From Clostridiales bacterium (GTDB taxonomy: Bacteria; Bacillota; Clostridia; Christensenellales; Aristaeellaceae): 64,000 nucleotides of DNA. A program made the position numbers and the translations under genes. The notes beneath the pieces are model-generated. The model did no database searches and was not told the DNA's origin. It worked only from the letters and a program-made list of their open reading frames with translations. The stretch lies in the NCBI GenBank assembly GCA_004557125.1, contig SFET01000008.1, forward strand, positions 1 through 64,000, in the 5' to 3' direction. Shown here piece by piece: positions 1 to 9,262 of this stretch (positions within the stretch are counted from its first letter, which is position 1; each line of letters opens with the position of its first letter).

Positions 1-2
1 AC

Positions 3-1214
3 ACCTTCACCTTCCCGGTGGAGAAGCTGGATGCGCCCATCAACATCGCGGCACACTCCGTCAGCAAGGACACCTGGTACGACCGCACCCTCACCTTCAG
101 GTCCGAGGGCATGGAGAAGATTGAGCCCTCCGAGCCCACCGCCACGCCGGTTCCCACGCCGACCCCCACGCCCAAACCCACCGCGACCCCCGAGGCCGAT
201 CTCAGCGGCTCCACCAGCAGGGTGGACAGCTCCACCACCCTGGCCGACGGCACCTACACCCCGGACAAGTTCTCCTTCTCCGGCGGCACCGGCAAGGTGA
301 AGATCACCTGCCCCAAGGTGACGGTCTCCGGCGGCAAGGCCAAGGCCACGCTGGTTTTTGACAGCCCCAATTACAGCTACGTTAAGGCCAACGGCAACAA
401 GTACTACGGCTCCCACAGCGGCAACAGCTCCACCTTCGAGATTCCGGTGAAGCTCAACGCCAACAACCGCATCATCGGCATGACCACCGCCATGAGCCAG
501 GATCATGAGGTGGAGTACACCATCTACATCTACCTCAAGGCCGCGGAGAGCAGCAGCGCTGCTGCCGACACGGATGCACCGGAGATCGTGGGCCTGACCT
601 ATGAAGCCACCGAGACCATCGAAAACGCGGAGCTGTTCTCCATCTACCGCTATGAGGGCGGCTTCACCGTGATTGAGGTCGCCGACGCGGGCCGCTACCT
701 GCTGATCCCCGAGGGCGCGGAGGTTCCCACCGGCCTGGAGGAGGACGCGACGCTGATCCAACTGCCCGTGCAGGCCGCCTATGTGGCCACCGAGAGCGCC
801 ATGGCGCTGATCGACGGCATTGAGATTGACGCTGAGGCCGATCCCGTGAAGCTCAGCGGCTGCGAGGGCCTGGCGCTGAACCGCATGGCATCGGAGCAGC
901 TCAGCTTCGCCGGTGCCTGGAACGCCCCCGACTACACCGCGCTGCTGATGAACGGCTGCGACCTGGCCATTCTGCCCGAGGCCTTCTCCGATGCGGAGAC
1001 CGTCGCCGAGGAGGATCGCGCCGCCGCCGCGGAGGTGGCCGGCCGCCTGGAGCTGCTGGGCATCCCCGCCTTCGTGGACCGCTCCGCTGCCGAGGAGACC
1101 GAGCTGGGCCGCCTGGAGTGGATCAGGATCTACGGCGCGCTGCTGGGCTGCGAGGACGCGGCGAATGCCGCCTATGCGGCCGCCGTCGCCGCACTGGACG
1201 CGGAAGCCGCCTGA
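3..1214 (+). CDS. Surface protein, 5' partial: beta-rich repeats fused to half of a binding-protein domain
   Basis: The reading frame is open from the first codon of the window, so the true start lies upstream. In order it shows the tail of a beta-rich repeat (3-105), a Pro/Thr linker typical of wall-spanning proteins (about 133-200), a complete beta-rich domain of about 105 residues (225-545), and a C-terminal part (565-1211). The first and second repeat tails align (TFTFPV versus TFEIPV). The C-terminal part resembles the first 200 or so residues of the binding protein encoded next: it shares YEGG, PEG, ATESAMAL/ATSAMAL, NGCDLAI/NEGCDLAI and LLGIP-F-DRS, with matching order and spacing. It then stops, without the second lobe of a binding protein. 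The neighbours are an ABC importer and B12 synthesis genes, so a role in capturing a corrinoid or metal chelate at the surface is inferred. The beta domain is not identified with certainty. Confidence 0.75.
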   Translation, partial: TFTFPVEKLDAPINIAAHSVSKDTWYDRTLTFRSEGMEKIEPSEPTATPVPTPTPTPKPTATPEADLSGSTSRVDSSTTLADGTYTPDKFSFSGGTGKVKITCPKVTVSGGKAKATLVFDSPNYSYVKANGNKYYGSHSGNSSTFEIPVKLNANNRIIGMTTAMSQDHEVEYTIYIYLKAAESSSAAADTDAPEIVGLTYEATETIENAELFSIYRYEGGFTVIEVADAGRYLLIPEGAEVPTGLEEDATLIQLPVQAAYVATESAMALIDGIEIDAEADPVKLSGCEGLALNRMASEQLSFAGAWNAPDYTALLMNGCDLAILPEAFSDAETVAEEDRAAAAEVAGRLELLGIPAFVDRSAAEETELGRLEWIRIYGALLGCEDAANAAYAAAVAALDAEAA

Positions 1215-1402
1215 ACACAAATTCCATAGGTATCCCGTCTGCGGCAGGTATGGTATATATCTGCCGCAGCTTTCCAAGCGGGATTTTCCTCTGGGGGATG
1301 TCCGAATTGCTGCGGTGGGACGCGCATTCCGTGACCGCTTCAGCTGTAATCGGGATTTTACATACGCGCCTTGCCCCCTGCTGAAAGGAGGAGTATAATA
1401 AA
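1215..1402. other. Intergenic gap with a stem-loop
   Basis: The 188-base gap carries a 9-bp stem, CTGCGGCAG at about 1240 pairing with CTGCCGCAG near 1270, followed by CTTTCC rather than a T run. It also has the strong ribosome binding site AAAGGAGGAG just before the ATG at 1403. No B12-box core (GCCACTG) was found here, so there is no sign of a cobalamin riboswitch at this point. The stem may limit read-through or protect the downstream message. Confidence 0.5.
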
Positions 1403-2533
1403 ATGGTGAAACATTTTTTGAGTTTTGTGCTGTGCCTGATGCTGTTGCTCTGCGCACTGCCCGCCTTCGCGGAGCCCGCCGCGGACGCGCTGGAGCTTCC
1501 GGGCCTGATGTGGGAATCCCGCATGAACCTGATCTACGCCACGGGCTTCTCCGTGGACTACTATGAGGGCGGCTACGCGCTGATCGACGTGAAGGACAGC
1601 GCACAGTACCTGGTCGTGCCCGAGGGCATGCCGGTGCCGGAGGGCTTGGACGCGGGCATCCGCGTGCTGCAGCAGCCCCTGGACAAGATCTATCTGGCGG
1701 CGACCTCCGCCATGGCGCTGTTCGACCGTTTGGATGCACTTTCCTCCATCCGCCTGGTGGGCACCGCCGCGTCGGGCTGGTACATCGACAACGCCGTTGC
1801 CGCCATCGAGAATGGCGATATGCTCTTCTCCGGCAAGTACAGCGAGCCGGACTACGAATTGATGATCAACGAGGGCTGCGACCTGGCCATCGAATCCACG
1901 ATGATCCAGCACAGCCCCAAGGTGCAGGAGATGATCGAGCTGCTGGGCATCCCGGTGTTCATCGACCGCTCCAGCTATGAGAATCACCCGCTGGGCCGCA
2001 CCGAGTGGATCAAGCTCTACAGCGTGCTGGTGGACAAGGAAGAGCAGGCTGAGGAATTCTTCGCCACCCAGGCCGCCATCATCGAGGAGCTGAAGGACTT
2101 TGAGAACACGGAAAAGACCGTGGCCTTCTTCTACATCAGCTCCGACGGCACTGTGAACGTGCGGGCCTCCTGGGACTACATCGCCAGCATGATCGAGATC
2201 GCGGGCGGACGCTACATCTTCCAGGACCTCTCTGACCCGGAGAGCAACCGCTCCACCGTGAGCATGACGCTGGAGCAGTTCTACGCCGCCGCCGTGAACG
2301 CCGACTACCTGATCTACAACGCCGCCATCGACAATCCCCTGCCCAATGTGGACGCGCTGCTGGCCAAGAGCAATCTCTTCGCCGACTTTAAGGCGGTCAA
2401 AGAGGGCAACGTCTGGTGCACCGGCAAGTACCTCTATCAGGCCACCGACATCGTGGGCAGCCTGATCACCGACATCCACCACATGCTGACCGGCGAGGAG
2501 GAAGGCATGAACTTCATCTACAAGCTTGACTGA
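1403..2533 (+). CDS. ABC transporter substrate-binding protein (BtuF/FepB class)
   Basis: The 376-residue protein has a Sec signal peptide ending about AFA-E at residue 24, with no convincing lipobox. Two lobes follow: residues about 30-235 (PEGMPVPEGL, NEGCDLAI, LLGIPVFIDRS, GRTEWIKL) and 240-370 (the second-lobe features VAFFYISSDGTVNVR, GGRYIF, EGNVWCTG). This is the usual plan of class III metal-chelate or corrinoid binding proteins. It sits immediately before a FecCD permease and a BtuD-like ATPase and shares their transcript. Because the B12 synthesis genes follow directly, corrinoid is the favoured ligand, but heme or a siderophore cannot be excluded from sequence alone. Its first lobe is paralogous to the C-terminus of the preceding protein. 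Confidence 0.85.
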   Translation: MVKHFLSFVLCLMLLLCALPAFAEPAADALELPGLMWESRMNLIYATGFSVDYYEGGYALIDVKDSAQYLVVPEGMPVPEGLDAGIRVLQQPLDKIYLAATSAMALFDRLDALSSIRLVGTAASGWYIDNAVAAIENGDMLFSGKYSEPDYELMINEGCDLAIESTMIQHSPKVQEMIELLGIPVFIDRSSYENHPLGRTEWIKLYSVLVDKEEQAEEFFATQAAIIEELKDFENTEKTVAFFYISSDGTVNVRASWDYIASMIEIAGGRYIFQDLSDPESNRSTVSMTLEQFYAAAVNADYLIYNAAIDNPLPNVDALLAKSNLFADFKAVKEGNVWCTGKYLYQATDIVGSLITDIHHMLTGEEEGMNFIYKLD

Positions 2534-2546
2534 CGGGAGACGCTCC

Positions 2547-3581
2547 ATGCAGACACAGAACAACGTAAACCTTCGACGGCGCACGCGCTACACCCTCGTG
2601 TTCCTGGTGCTGGCGATTGCCTTCTGCGCGATCATCGTGCTCAACATCAACGTCGGCAGCGTGCCGATTCCCATCGGGGAGATCGCGCGCATCCTGTTTA
2701 AGCGCAGCGGTGATCCCACGCAGCTGAGCATCATCTGGAAGATTCGCCTGCCGCGCATCCTGATGGCGGCGCTGCTGGGCGGCGCGCTGAGCCTGTCGGG
2801 CTTCCTGCTGCAGACCTTCTTCGCCAACCCCATCGCAGGCCCCTTCGTGCTGGGCATCTCCTCGGGCGCGAAGATGGTGGTGGCGCTGACGATGATCTAC
2901 TTCCTGGACCACTTCAACCGCGTGTCCTCCTGGACGCTGATCGTCGCCGCCTTCATCGGGTCTCTCCTGTCGGTGGGCTTCATCCTGCTTCTGTCCCGGC
3001 GGCTCAAGCACATGGCAGTGCTGCTGGTGGCGGGCATCATGATCGGCTACATCTGCTCCGCCGTCACCGACTTCATCATCACCTTCGCCGAGGACAGCGA
3101 CATCGTAAACCTCCACGGCTGGTCGCTGGGCAGCTTCTCCGGCATGAGCTGGGACGGCGTGGTCACCGCCGTGATCATCGTGGGAATCACCTCCGCGCTG
3201 GTGTTTCTGCTGTCCAAGCCCATCGGGGCCTACCAGCTGGGCGAGGCCTACGCCCAGAGCATGGGCGTGAACATCAAGCTGTTCCGCGTGGCGCTGATCG
3301 TGCTCTCCAGCATCCTCTCCGCCTGCGTCACCGCCCTCGCCGGGCCCATCTCCTTCCTGGGCATCGCCGCGCCCCATCTGGTGAAGCGCAGCCTGAACAC
3401 CTCCCGGCCGCTGGTGGTCATCCCGGCCACCTTCCTGGGCGGCGCGGTGTTCTGCATGGCCTGCGACCTCATCGCCCGCACGGTGTTCGCCCCCACGGAG
3501 CTCAACATCAGCACCGTGACCTCCATCTTCGGCGCGCCGGTGGTCATCGGCATGATGCTGCGCCGCCAAAAGGAGAAGTAA
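2547..3581 (+). CDS. FecCD/BtuC-family ABC transporter permease
   Basis: The protein has 344 residues and about ten hydrophobic segments, the normal size and layout for this family. Recognisable pieces are the LPRILMAALLGGALSLSG segment, NPIAGPFVLGISSGA, the coupling-helix region AYAQSMGV, and GPISFLGIAAPHL-R near the C-terminus. I chose the ATG at 2547, preceded by GGGAGA, over a TTG at 2526 that overlaps the previous gene. It forms the membrane channel for the importer with the binding protein upstream (13 bases away) and the ATPase downstream (3 bases away). Confidence 0.92.
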   Translation: MQTQNNVNLRRRTRYTLVFLVLAIAFCAIIVLNINVGSVPIPIGEIARILFKRSGDPTQLSIIWKIRLPRILMAALLGGALSLSGFLLQTFFANPIAGPFVLGISSGAKMVVALTMIYFLDHFNRVSSWTLIVAAFIGSLLSVGFILLLSRRLKHMAVLLVAGIMIGYICSAVTDFIITFAEDSDIVNLHGWSLGSFSGMSWDGVVTAVIIVGITSALVFLLSKPIGAYQLGEAYAQSMGVNIKLFRVALIVLSSILSACVTALAGPISFLGIAAPHLVKRSLNTSRPLVVIPATFLGGAVFCMACDLIARTVFAPTELNISTVTSIFGAPVVIGMMLRRQKEK

Positions 3582-3584
3582 ACC

Positions 3585-4694
3585 GTGGCTGCATATTACT
3601 TTCAGACAAAAAACCTCGCCGTGGGCTACGACGGCCAGACCCTGATCCGCGACATCACCATCGACGTGGAAAAGGGCGAGATCGTCACCCTCATCGGCCC
3701 CAACGGCGCGGGCAAATCCACCATCCTGAAGAGCATCACCCGGCAGCTCAAGACCATCGCCGGAACCGTGGTCATCGACAGCGCGGAGCTCAAGCGCTTA
3801 TCATTAAAGGAGCTGGCCACCCGCATGGCCGTGGTGCTCACCGAGCGCATGAAGCCGGAGCTGATGACCTGCCGGGACATCGTTGCCACCGGGCGCTATC
3901 CCTACACAGGCCGTCTGGGCATCCTGACCGCCGAGGACGAGGCCAAGGTCGATTCTGCCATGGAGGCCGTGCATGCGCTGGAGCTCTCCGACCGCGACTT
4001 CAACGCCATCAGCGACGGCCAGCGCCAGCGCATCCTGCTTGCCCGCGCCATCTGTCAGGAGCCGGAGATCATCATACTGGACGAGCCGACCTCCTTTCTG
4101 GACATCCGCCACAAGCTGGAACTGCTGAGCATCCTGCGGGGCATGGCCAAGGAGAAGGGCATCACGGTCATCATGTCGCTGCACGAGATCGACCTGGCCC
4201 AGAAGGTGTCCGACAAGATCCTCTGTGTCAAGGGCGAGACCATCGACACCTACGGAACCCCGGAGCAGGTCTTTGACGAGGGCAACATCCGCGCGCTCTA
4301 CGACATCGATCAGGGCTTCTTCGATCCCTGCTTCGGCAGCATCGAGCTGCCCCGGCCCATGGGCGAGCCAAGGATTCTGGTGCTCTCCGCCTGCGGCACG
4401 GGCATCCCGGTCTACCGGGCGCTCCAGAAGCGGAACCTGCCCTTCTGCGCGGGCGTCCTCTACACCAACGACCTGGACTACCGCCTTGCGCGGCTGCTGG
4501 CAAGCGAGGTCGTGACGGAGCAGCCCTTCCATGAGATCGGCGACGCGGCCTTCAACCGCGCAATGGAGCTGGTGCATAAGTGCGATACCGTGATCGACGC
4601 GGGCGTTGAAATCGGCCCCTGCAACCGGCGTATGGAGGGAATCCTGCGCGCAGCGCGGGCACAAAACAAGCTGAAGAGGGAAATCGAAGCATGA
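3585..4694 (+). CDS. BtuD-like ABC transporter ATPase with a C-terminal extension
   Basis: A GTG start yields 369 residues. Residues 1-255 are a complete ATPase domain: Walker A GPNGAGKST, signature SDGQRQR (SDGQ in place of SGGQ), Walker B IIILDEPTS and the switch histidine in SLHEID. Residues about 262-365 form an extra domain (ILVLSACGTGIPVYRALQ, VLYTNDLDYRLARLLA, VVTEQPF) that ordinary FecE proteins lack. From memory, comparable extensions occur in some corrinoid-type BtuD proteins, including haloarchaeal ones, which supports a cobamide importer. The stop overlaps the cbiB start by four bases (ATGA), so transport and synthesis genes are translationally coupled. Confidence 0.88.
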   Translation: MAAYYFQTKNLAVGYDGQTLIRDITIDVEKGEIVTLIGPNGAGKSTILKSITRQLKTIAGTVVIDSAELKRLSLKELATRMAVVLTERMKPELMTCRDIVATGRYPYTGRLGILTAEDEAKVDSAMEAVHALELSDRDFNAISDGQRQRILLARAICQEPEIIILDEPTSFLDIRHKLELLSILRGMAKEKGITVIMSLHEIDLAQKVSDKILCVKGETIDTYGTPEQVFDEGNIRALYDIDQGFFDPCFGSIELPRPMGEPRILVLSACGTGIPVYRALQKRNLPFCAGVLYTNDLDYRLARLLASEVVTEQPFHEIGDAAFNRAMELVHKCDTVIDAGVEIGPCNRRMEGILRAARAQNKLKREIEA

Positions 4695-5644
4695 CGTTCT
4701 TCAAGTGGAACATCGCCGCAATGCTGATCGGCCTTCTGCTGGATCTGTGCATCGGCGACCCGGAGGGCTGGCCCCATCCGGTGATCTGGATCGGCAACTT
4801 CATCTCCTCCCGGGAAAAGAAGCTGCGCATGCGGAGCCGGAACCTGCGCCGCAGCGCAGTCTGGCTCACCGTCTCCACGGTGCTTCTCAGCATGGCCGCG
4901 ACCGCGGCCGTGCTGTTTGTGCTGTATCTGATCGATGAAATTGCGCTGGTCATCGGCATGAGTCTAATCTCCTGGACGTGCATCTCGGCAAAGTGCCTGG
5001 CCAAGGAGGGCCGGGGCGTGGCCCACGCGCTGGAGCTGTCCCTGGAGCGGGCAAAAAAGCAGGTCGGGCGCATCGTCGGCCGCGACACAAACGAGCTCGA
5101 CGAGGACGAGATCATCCGTGCCACCGTGGAGACTGTGGCCGAGAACACCACCGACGGCGTGATCGCGCCGATGCTGTACCTGATCCTCGGCGGGCCGGTG
5201 CTGGCCATGGGCTTCAAGGCCGCCAGCACGCTGGACTCCATGGTGGGCTATCTGGACGAAAAGTACCGGGACATCGGCTGGTCGAGTGCGAAGCTGGACG
5301 ATATTCTCAACTACATCCCCGCGCGTCTGACGGGCCTTACGATGTGCCTGGTCGCGCCGCTGTGCGGTCTGGACGGGAGGAACGCCCTGCGCGTCATGAA
5401 GCGGGACCATGCCAACCATCTCAGCCCCAACTGCGCCTGGAGCGAGGCCGCCGCGGCGGGGGCGCTGCACGTGCAGCTGGGCGGCACCCACACCTACTTC
5501 GGCAAGCGCGTGGAAAAGCCCACCATCGGCGACGACGACCGCCCGGTGGTGGCAAAGGACATTCTGCGCACGAACCGCCTGCTGTACGCGACTGCGTGCC
5601 TGCTGGCGCTGATCGCGGCGCTGCTGTTGGGGGTGATCCTGTGA
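4691..5644 (+). CDS. cbiB: Adenosylcobinamide-phosphate synthase CbiB
   Basis: This 317-residue membrane protein joins the aminopropanol arm to adenosylcobyric acid. Diagnostic features are the N-terminal D-CIGDPEGWPHPVIWIGN motif, several hydrophobic segments, VAENTTDGVIAPMLY, the TLDSMVGY region and the late GGTHTYFG motif. It starts four bases inside the ATPase gene and ends with a GTGA overlap into cbiD. CobD, encoded two genes downstream, supplies the aminopropanol phosphate that this enzyme attaches. Confidence 0.96.
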   Translation: MTFFKWNIAAMLIGLLLDLCIGDPEGWPHPVIWIGNFISSREKKLRMRSRNLRRSAVWLTVSTVLLSMAATAAVLFVLYLIDEIALVIGMSLISWTCISAKCLAKEGRGVAHALELSLERAKKQVGRIVGRDTNELDEDEIIRATVETVAENTTDGVIAPMLYLILGGPVLAMGFKAASTLDSMVGYLDEKYRDIGWSSAKLDDILNYIPARLTGLTMCLVAPLCGLDGRNALRVMKRDHANHLSPNCAWSEAAAAGALHVQLGGTHTYFGKRVEKPTIGDDDRPVVAKDILRTNRLLYATACLLALIAALLLGVIL

Positions 5645-6693
5645 AGAAGCTGCGCGAGGGCTTCACCACCGGGAGCTGCGCCGCCGCGGCAGCCCTGGCC
5701 TGCTGCCTGTGGCAGAGGGACGGAGCCTGCCCCAATCAGGTGCGCATCACCGTGCCCGAGGGCCGGGAGTACGTGCCGGAGATTCTCCCACACCCCGACG
5801 GAAGCTGCGGGGTGATCAAGGACAGCGGCGACGACCCCGACATCACGAAGGGCATGGAGATCGTCGCGCATGTGGAGCTTCTGTCCCATGACGGCGAAAT
5901 CGAATTCTGCGCCGGAGAGGGCGTGGGCACGATCACCCAGGACGGGCTGAAGATTCCCAGGGGTCAGGCGGCCATCAATCCGGTGCCCCGGAAGATGATC
6001 GTGCAGGCCGTTCGCAGCGTGTACGGCAGCCGTGCTGCGCTGGTCACGATCTCCATCCCCGGCGGTCGGGAGATCGCAAAAAAGACCTTCAATCCGCGCC
6101 TGGGCATCGTGGGCGGGCTGTCCGTGCTGGGCACCAGCGGCGTGGTGCGCCCCATGAGTGAGGAGGCGCTGAAGGATTCGCTGTACGCCGAGCTGAAGAT
6201 GCGCGCGCTCCAGGGCCGCGACCATCTGATCTTCACCTTCGGCAATCAGGGCGAGGAAGCGATGCATGCGCTGTACCCGGAAATGTGCATCGTGCAGGTG
6301 AGCAACTACCTGGGCTTCATGCTGGATTCGGCGCTGGAGCTGGGGATCAAACGGATCCTGATCGGCGGGCATCCGGGAAAGCTGGCCAAGGTGGCGGCGG
6401 GGCTGATGCAGACCCACAGCCACACGGGAGATGCGCGCCGCGAGGCCATCGTGACCCAATTGGCGCTGATGGGCGCGCCGGTTCCACTGATGGAGGAGGT
6501 GTACGCCTCCGTGACCACCGACGCGGCCATGGAGCTGATCCATGCGGCGGGCTACGACGGCGTGTGGAACTGCCTGGCCCAGGCCGCGCAGCGCTACTGC
6601 AGCCTGCGGGTGCGGGGCGAAATTCAGATTGAAATCGTACTCGTGGACGGGCGCGGAAGCGTGCTGGGCAGATGCGTGGAGGAAGATCAATGA
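5641..6693 (+). CDS. cbiD: Cobalt-precorrin-5B C1-methyltransferase CbiD
   Basis: CbiD methylates C1 of the corrin ring in the anaerobic pathway. The start is the GTG at 5641 (GTGA overlap with cbiB), because the conserved N-terminus LREGFTTGSCAAAA begins right there; this gives 350 residues, normal for the family. Other family features are KDSGDDPDITKG, a GVGTITQDGLKIP region, GPxINPVPR-like AAINPVPRKM, and the C-terminal GHPGKLAKVAAG and HSHTGDARRE motifs. CbiD marks the oxygen-independent, early cobalt-insertion route, consistent with an anaerobe. Confidence 0.96.
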   Translation: MKKLREGFTTGSCAAAAALACCLWQRDGACPNQVRITVPEGREYVPEILPHPDGSCGVIKDSGDDPDITKGMEIVAHVELLSHDGEIEFCAGEGVGTITQDGLKIPRGQAAINPVPRKMIVQAVRSVYGSRAALVTISIPGGREIAKKTFNPRLGIVGGLSVLGTSGVVRPMSEEALKDSLYAELKMRALQGRDHLIFTFGNQGEEAMHALYPEMCIVQVSNYLGFMLDSALELGIKRILIGGHPGKLAKVAAGLMQTHSHTGDARREAIVTQLALMGAPVPLMEEVYASVTTDAAMELIHAAGYDGVWNCLAQAAQRYCSLRVRGEIQIEIVLVDGRGSVLGRCVEEDQ

Positions 6694-7745
6694 ACCACGG
6701 TGGAAACGTCTGGCAGGGCGGCGCGCCCTCGGACTGGCTGGATTATTCCGCCAACCTGCGCCCGGAGGGCGCGCCACGGTGGGTGCGGGACGCGCTGACG
6801 GCGGGCATGGCGAACATCCGCTACTACCCCGACCCGACGATGCGCCGCGCGAGACAGGCGCTGGCCGAATATCTGGGCTTGGAAGATACGCAGGTGCTGC
6901 CCACGGCGGGCGGCATCTCCGCCATCGACCTCACGGCGCAATTACCCGCCTCCGGTGCGCTGCTGGCCACGCCCTGCTTCGGCGAGTACGAGATGCTTTG
7001 CGTGCGCCACGGTCTGCGCGTCAAAAAGGCAAGTCTGCTGCGCGCAAGGCACGAGATCGGCGACCCTGCCGCGCAACTGAAGGACGCATTGTTCGAGGGC
7101 GCGCTGGTCTATCTGTGCAATCCGCTGAACCCGGTGGGCGCGGCCTTCTCCCGGGATCAGGTGGAAAAGCTGCTGGGTGAGGTGGAGGCCGTGAACGGCC
7201 ATCTGGTGGTGGACGAGGCGTTCATCGAGTACTGCCCGCAGCATTCGGTGGTCGATCTGATCGCCTATCATCCGCGGCTGCTGGTCACCGGATCGATGAC
7301 CAAGATTCTGGGCATTCCGGGCGTGCGGCTGGGCTATCTCTGCGGACAGCCGGAGGTCATCAACCAACTCTCCGGGCGGCAGATCACCTGGGAGCTGAGC
7401 TGCTTTGCGGAGAGCGTGGCCTGCGCGCTGCCGGAGCACCGGGAGGACATTCTCGCGGACGGCGAAACCAACGCCCGCCGACGGGAGCAGCTCCGTGCGG
7501 GACTCACCGGGCTGGGCGTTTACGTCTATCCCTCGGAGGCGGCATTCCTGCTGGCGGACTTCGGCATGCCCGTAGCGCCGCTGGTGAAGTATCTGAAGGA
7601 GAAGCACATCCTCGTGCGGGAATGCATGAACTTTGACGGACTCGACGACGGCCGGCATCTGCGGCTGGCGGTGAAGGACGAGCAATCCAACGAACGACTT
7701 TTACAGGCATTGCGGGAGGCGATGGTATGCGCGGAAAATCTCTGA
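6690..7745 (+). CDS. cobD: L-threonine-O-3-phosphate decarboxylase CobD (PLP-dependent)
   Basis: This is a 351-residue fold-type I PLP enzyme related to histidinol-phosphate aminotransferase. Visible features are HGGNVWQGG near the start, DYSANLRPEG, CNPLNPVG, VDEAFIEY, and the PLP lysine in SMTKILGIPGVRLGY. Placement in a B12 operon beside cbiB and cbiP makes CobD, producing aminopropanol phosphate for the lower-loop arm, far more likely than HisC. The ATG overlaps the cbiD stop by four bases. Confidence 0.93.
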   Translation: MNHGGNVWQGGAPSDWLDYSANLRPEGAPRWVRDALTAGMANIRYYPDPTMRRARQALAEYLGLEDTQVLPTAGGISAIDLTAQLPASGALLATPCFGEYEMLCVRHGLRVKKASLLRARHEIGDPAAQLKDALFEGALVYLCNPLNPVGAAFSRDQVEKLLGEVEAVNGHLVVDEAFIEYCPQHSVVDLIAYHPRLLVTGSMTKILGIPGVRLGYLCGQPEVINQLSGRQITWELSCFAESVACALPEHREDILADGETNARRREQLRAGLTGLGVYVYPSEAAFLLADFGMPVAPLVKYLKEKHILVRECMNFDGLDDGRHLRLAVKDEQSNERLLQALREAMVCAENL

Positions 7746-9262
7746 TGTTCCAGGGGACGGGCTCGTCGGTGGGCAAGTCCATGCTGTGCGCGGCGGTGCT
7801 GCGGATTCTGAAGCAGGACGGCCTGCGGGTCGCGCCCTTCAAGGCGCAGAACATGGCGCTGAACTCCTTCGCCACATCGGAGGGGCTGGAGATGGGCCGC
7901 GCGCAGGTCACCCAGGCGGAGGCCGCGGGCGTGGAACCCTCGGTGCGCATGAACCCGGTGCTGCTCAAGCCCACGTCAGATCGGCGCAGCCAGGTGATCG
8001 TGAACGGCAAGCCCATTGGCACCATGTCCGCCATGGAGTACGACGGCTTCAAGCCCCGGCTGCGGGAGATGGTGAAGGAGACCTACGACGCGCTAGAGGA
8101 CAGCGTGGACGTGGTGGTGATCGAGGGCGCGGGCAGTCCCGCCGAGATCAACCTGAAGGAGGGCGACATCGTCAACATGTCCATGGCGAAGTCCGCCGAC
8201 GCGCCGGTGATTCTGATCGGCGACATCAACCCCGGCGGCGTGTTCGCCTCGCTGTACGGCACGGTGAAGCTCCTGGACGCGGACGAGCAGGCCCGCATCA
8301 AGGGCATCGTGATCAACAAGTTCCGGGGCGACGTGAAGATCCTTGAACCCGGACTTCGCATGCTGGAGGAGCTTTTGCACATCCCGGTGATCGGCGTGAT
8401 CCCGTGGATGGACGTGGACATCGAGGACGAGGACAGCGTCACCGAGCGCTTCCAGCGCAGCGCAGGTCAGGGACAGATTCGCGCGGCCATCGTGCAGCTG
8501 CCCCACATCTCGAATTTTACCGATTTCAGCCTGCTGGCGGGGGAACCGGACGTGTGCGTGCACTACGCCAGCCGCCCGTCGGAATTGAAGGATGCGGACA
8601 TCATCCTGCTGCCGGGCACGAAGAACACCATTGAGGATCTGAACTGGCTGAAGCAGCGGGGTCTGGCCGACGAGATCGTGCGCCACGCGCGAAACGGCGG
8701 CATGGTGATCGGCATCTGCGGCGGCTACCAGATGCTGGGCGAGACGCTGCGCGACCCCCTGCACACCGAGTCCCGCATCCCGGAGATGGCGGGTCTGGGC
8801 TTGCTGAACTTTGACGTGACCTTCAACGCCGAAAAGCGCACGGTGCAGGCCCACGGCGCAATCAAGTGCGAATCCGGCTGGCTGCATGACCACGACGGCC
8901 TGATGCTGGACGGCTACGAGATTCACTCCGGCGAAAATACCTTCGGCCCCGGCTGCGTGCCCTTCCTCTACCTGAACGGACGCGCGGAGCCGGACGGCGT
9001 GACCAACGCCCAGGGCAACGTGCTGGGCAGCTATCTCCACGGCATCTTCGACACCGGCGCGTTCTGGCGGGCGGTGGTCAACCACCTGCGCGCAGAGAAG
9101 GGGCTGGACGCGAACACCGGCGACGTGCTGACGATTACGCAGTTCCGCGACCGGGAATTCGACCGCATGGCCACCATCGTGCGCCAGAACCTGGACATGG
9201 ACGCGGTATACAAAATCATTCGGGGCGAGGACGTGCCCTGCGGGCGGTGGGAGGATGCTTAG
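7727..9262 (+). CDS. cbiP: Cobyric acid synthase CbiP (CobQ)
   Basis: The 511-residue enzyme amidates four side chains of adenosyl-cobyrinic a,c-diamide using glutamine and ATP. Residues 1-230 form the dethiobiotin-synthetase-like ATP domain (GTGSSVGKSML, FKAQNMALNS). Residues about 250-450 form the class I glutamine amidotransferase domain, with the nucleophile cysteine in GICGGYQMLG and the histidine in GSYLHGIF. The start overlaps cobD by 19 bases; an ATG five bases further upstream is out of frame. Length and motifs are those of an intact enzyme. Confidence 0.97.
   Translation: MRGKSLMFQGTGSSVGKSMLCAAVLRILKQDGLRVAPFKAQNMALNSFATSEGLEMGRAQVTQAEAAGVEPSVRMNPVLLKPTSDRRSQVIVNGKPIGTMSAMEYDGFKPRLREMVKETYDALEDSVDVVVIEGAGSPAEINLKEGDIVNMSMAKSADAPVILIGDINPGGVFASLYGTVKLLDADEQARIKGIVINKFRGDVKILEPGLRMLEELLHIPVIGVIPWMDVDIEDEDSVTERFQRSAGQGQIRAAIVQLPHISNFTDFSLLAGEPDVCVHYASRPSELKDADIILLPGTKNTIEDLNWLKQRGLADEIVRHARNGGMVIGICGGYQMLGETLRDPLHTESRIPEMAGLGLLNFDVTFNAEKRTVQAHGAIKCESGWLHDHDGLMLDGYEIHSGENTFGPGCVPFLYLNGRAEPDGVTNAQGNVLGSYLHGIFDTGAFWRAVVNHLRAEKGLDANTGDVLTITQFRDREFDRMATIVRQNLDMDAVYKIIRGEDVPCGRWEDA

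Noticed and set aside
1215..1402. Possible cobalamin riboswitch ahead of the binding-protein gene
   Set aside because: There is a stem-loop, but no GCCACTG-type B12 box and none of the usual helices; a riboswitch, if any, should lie upstream of the window.
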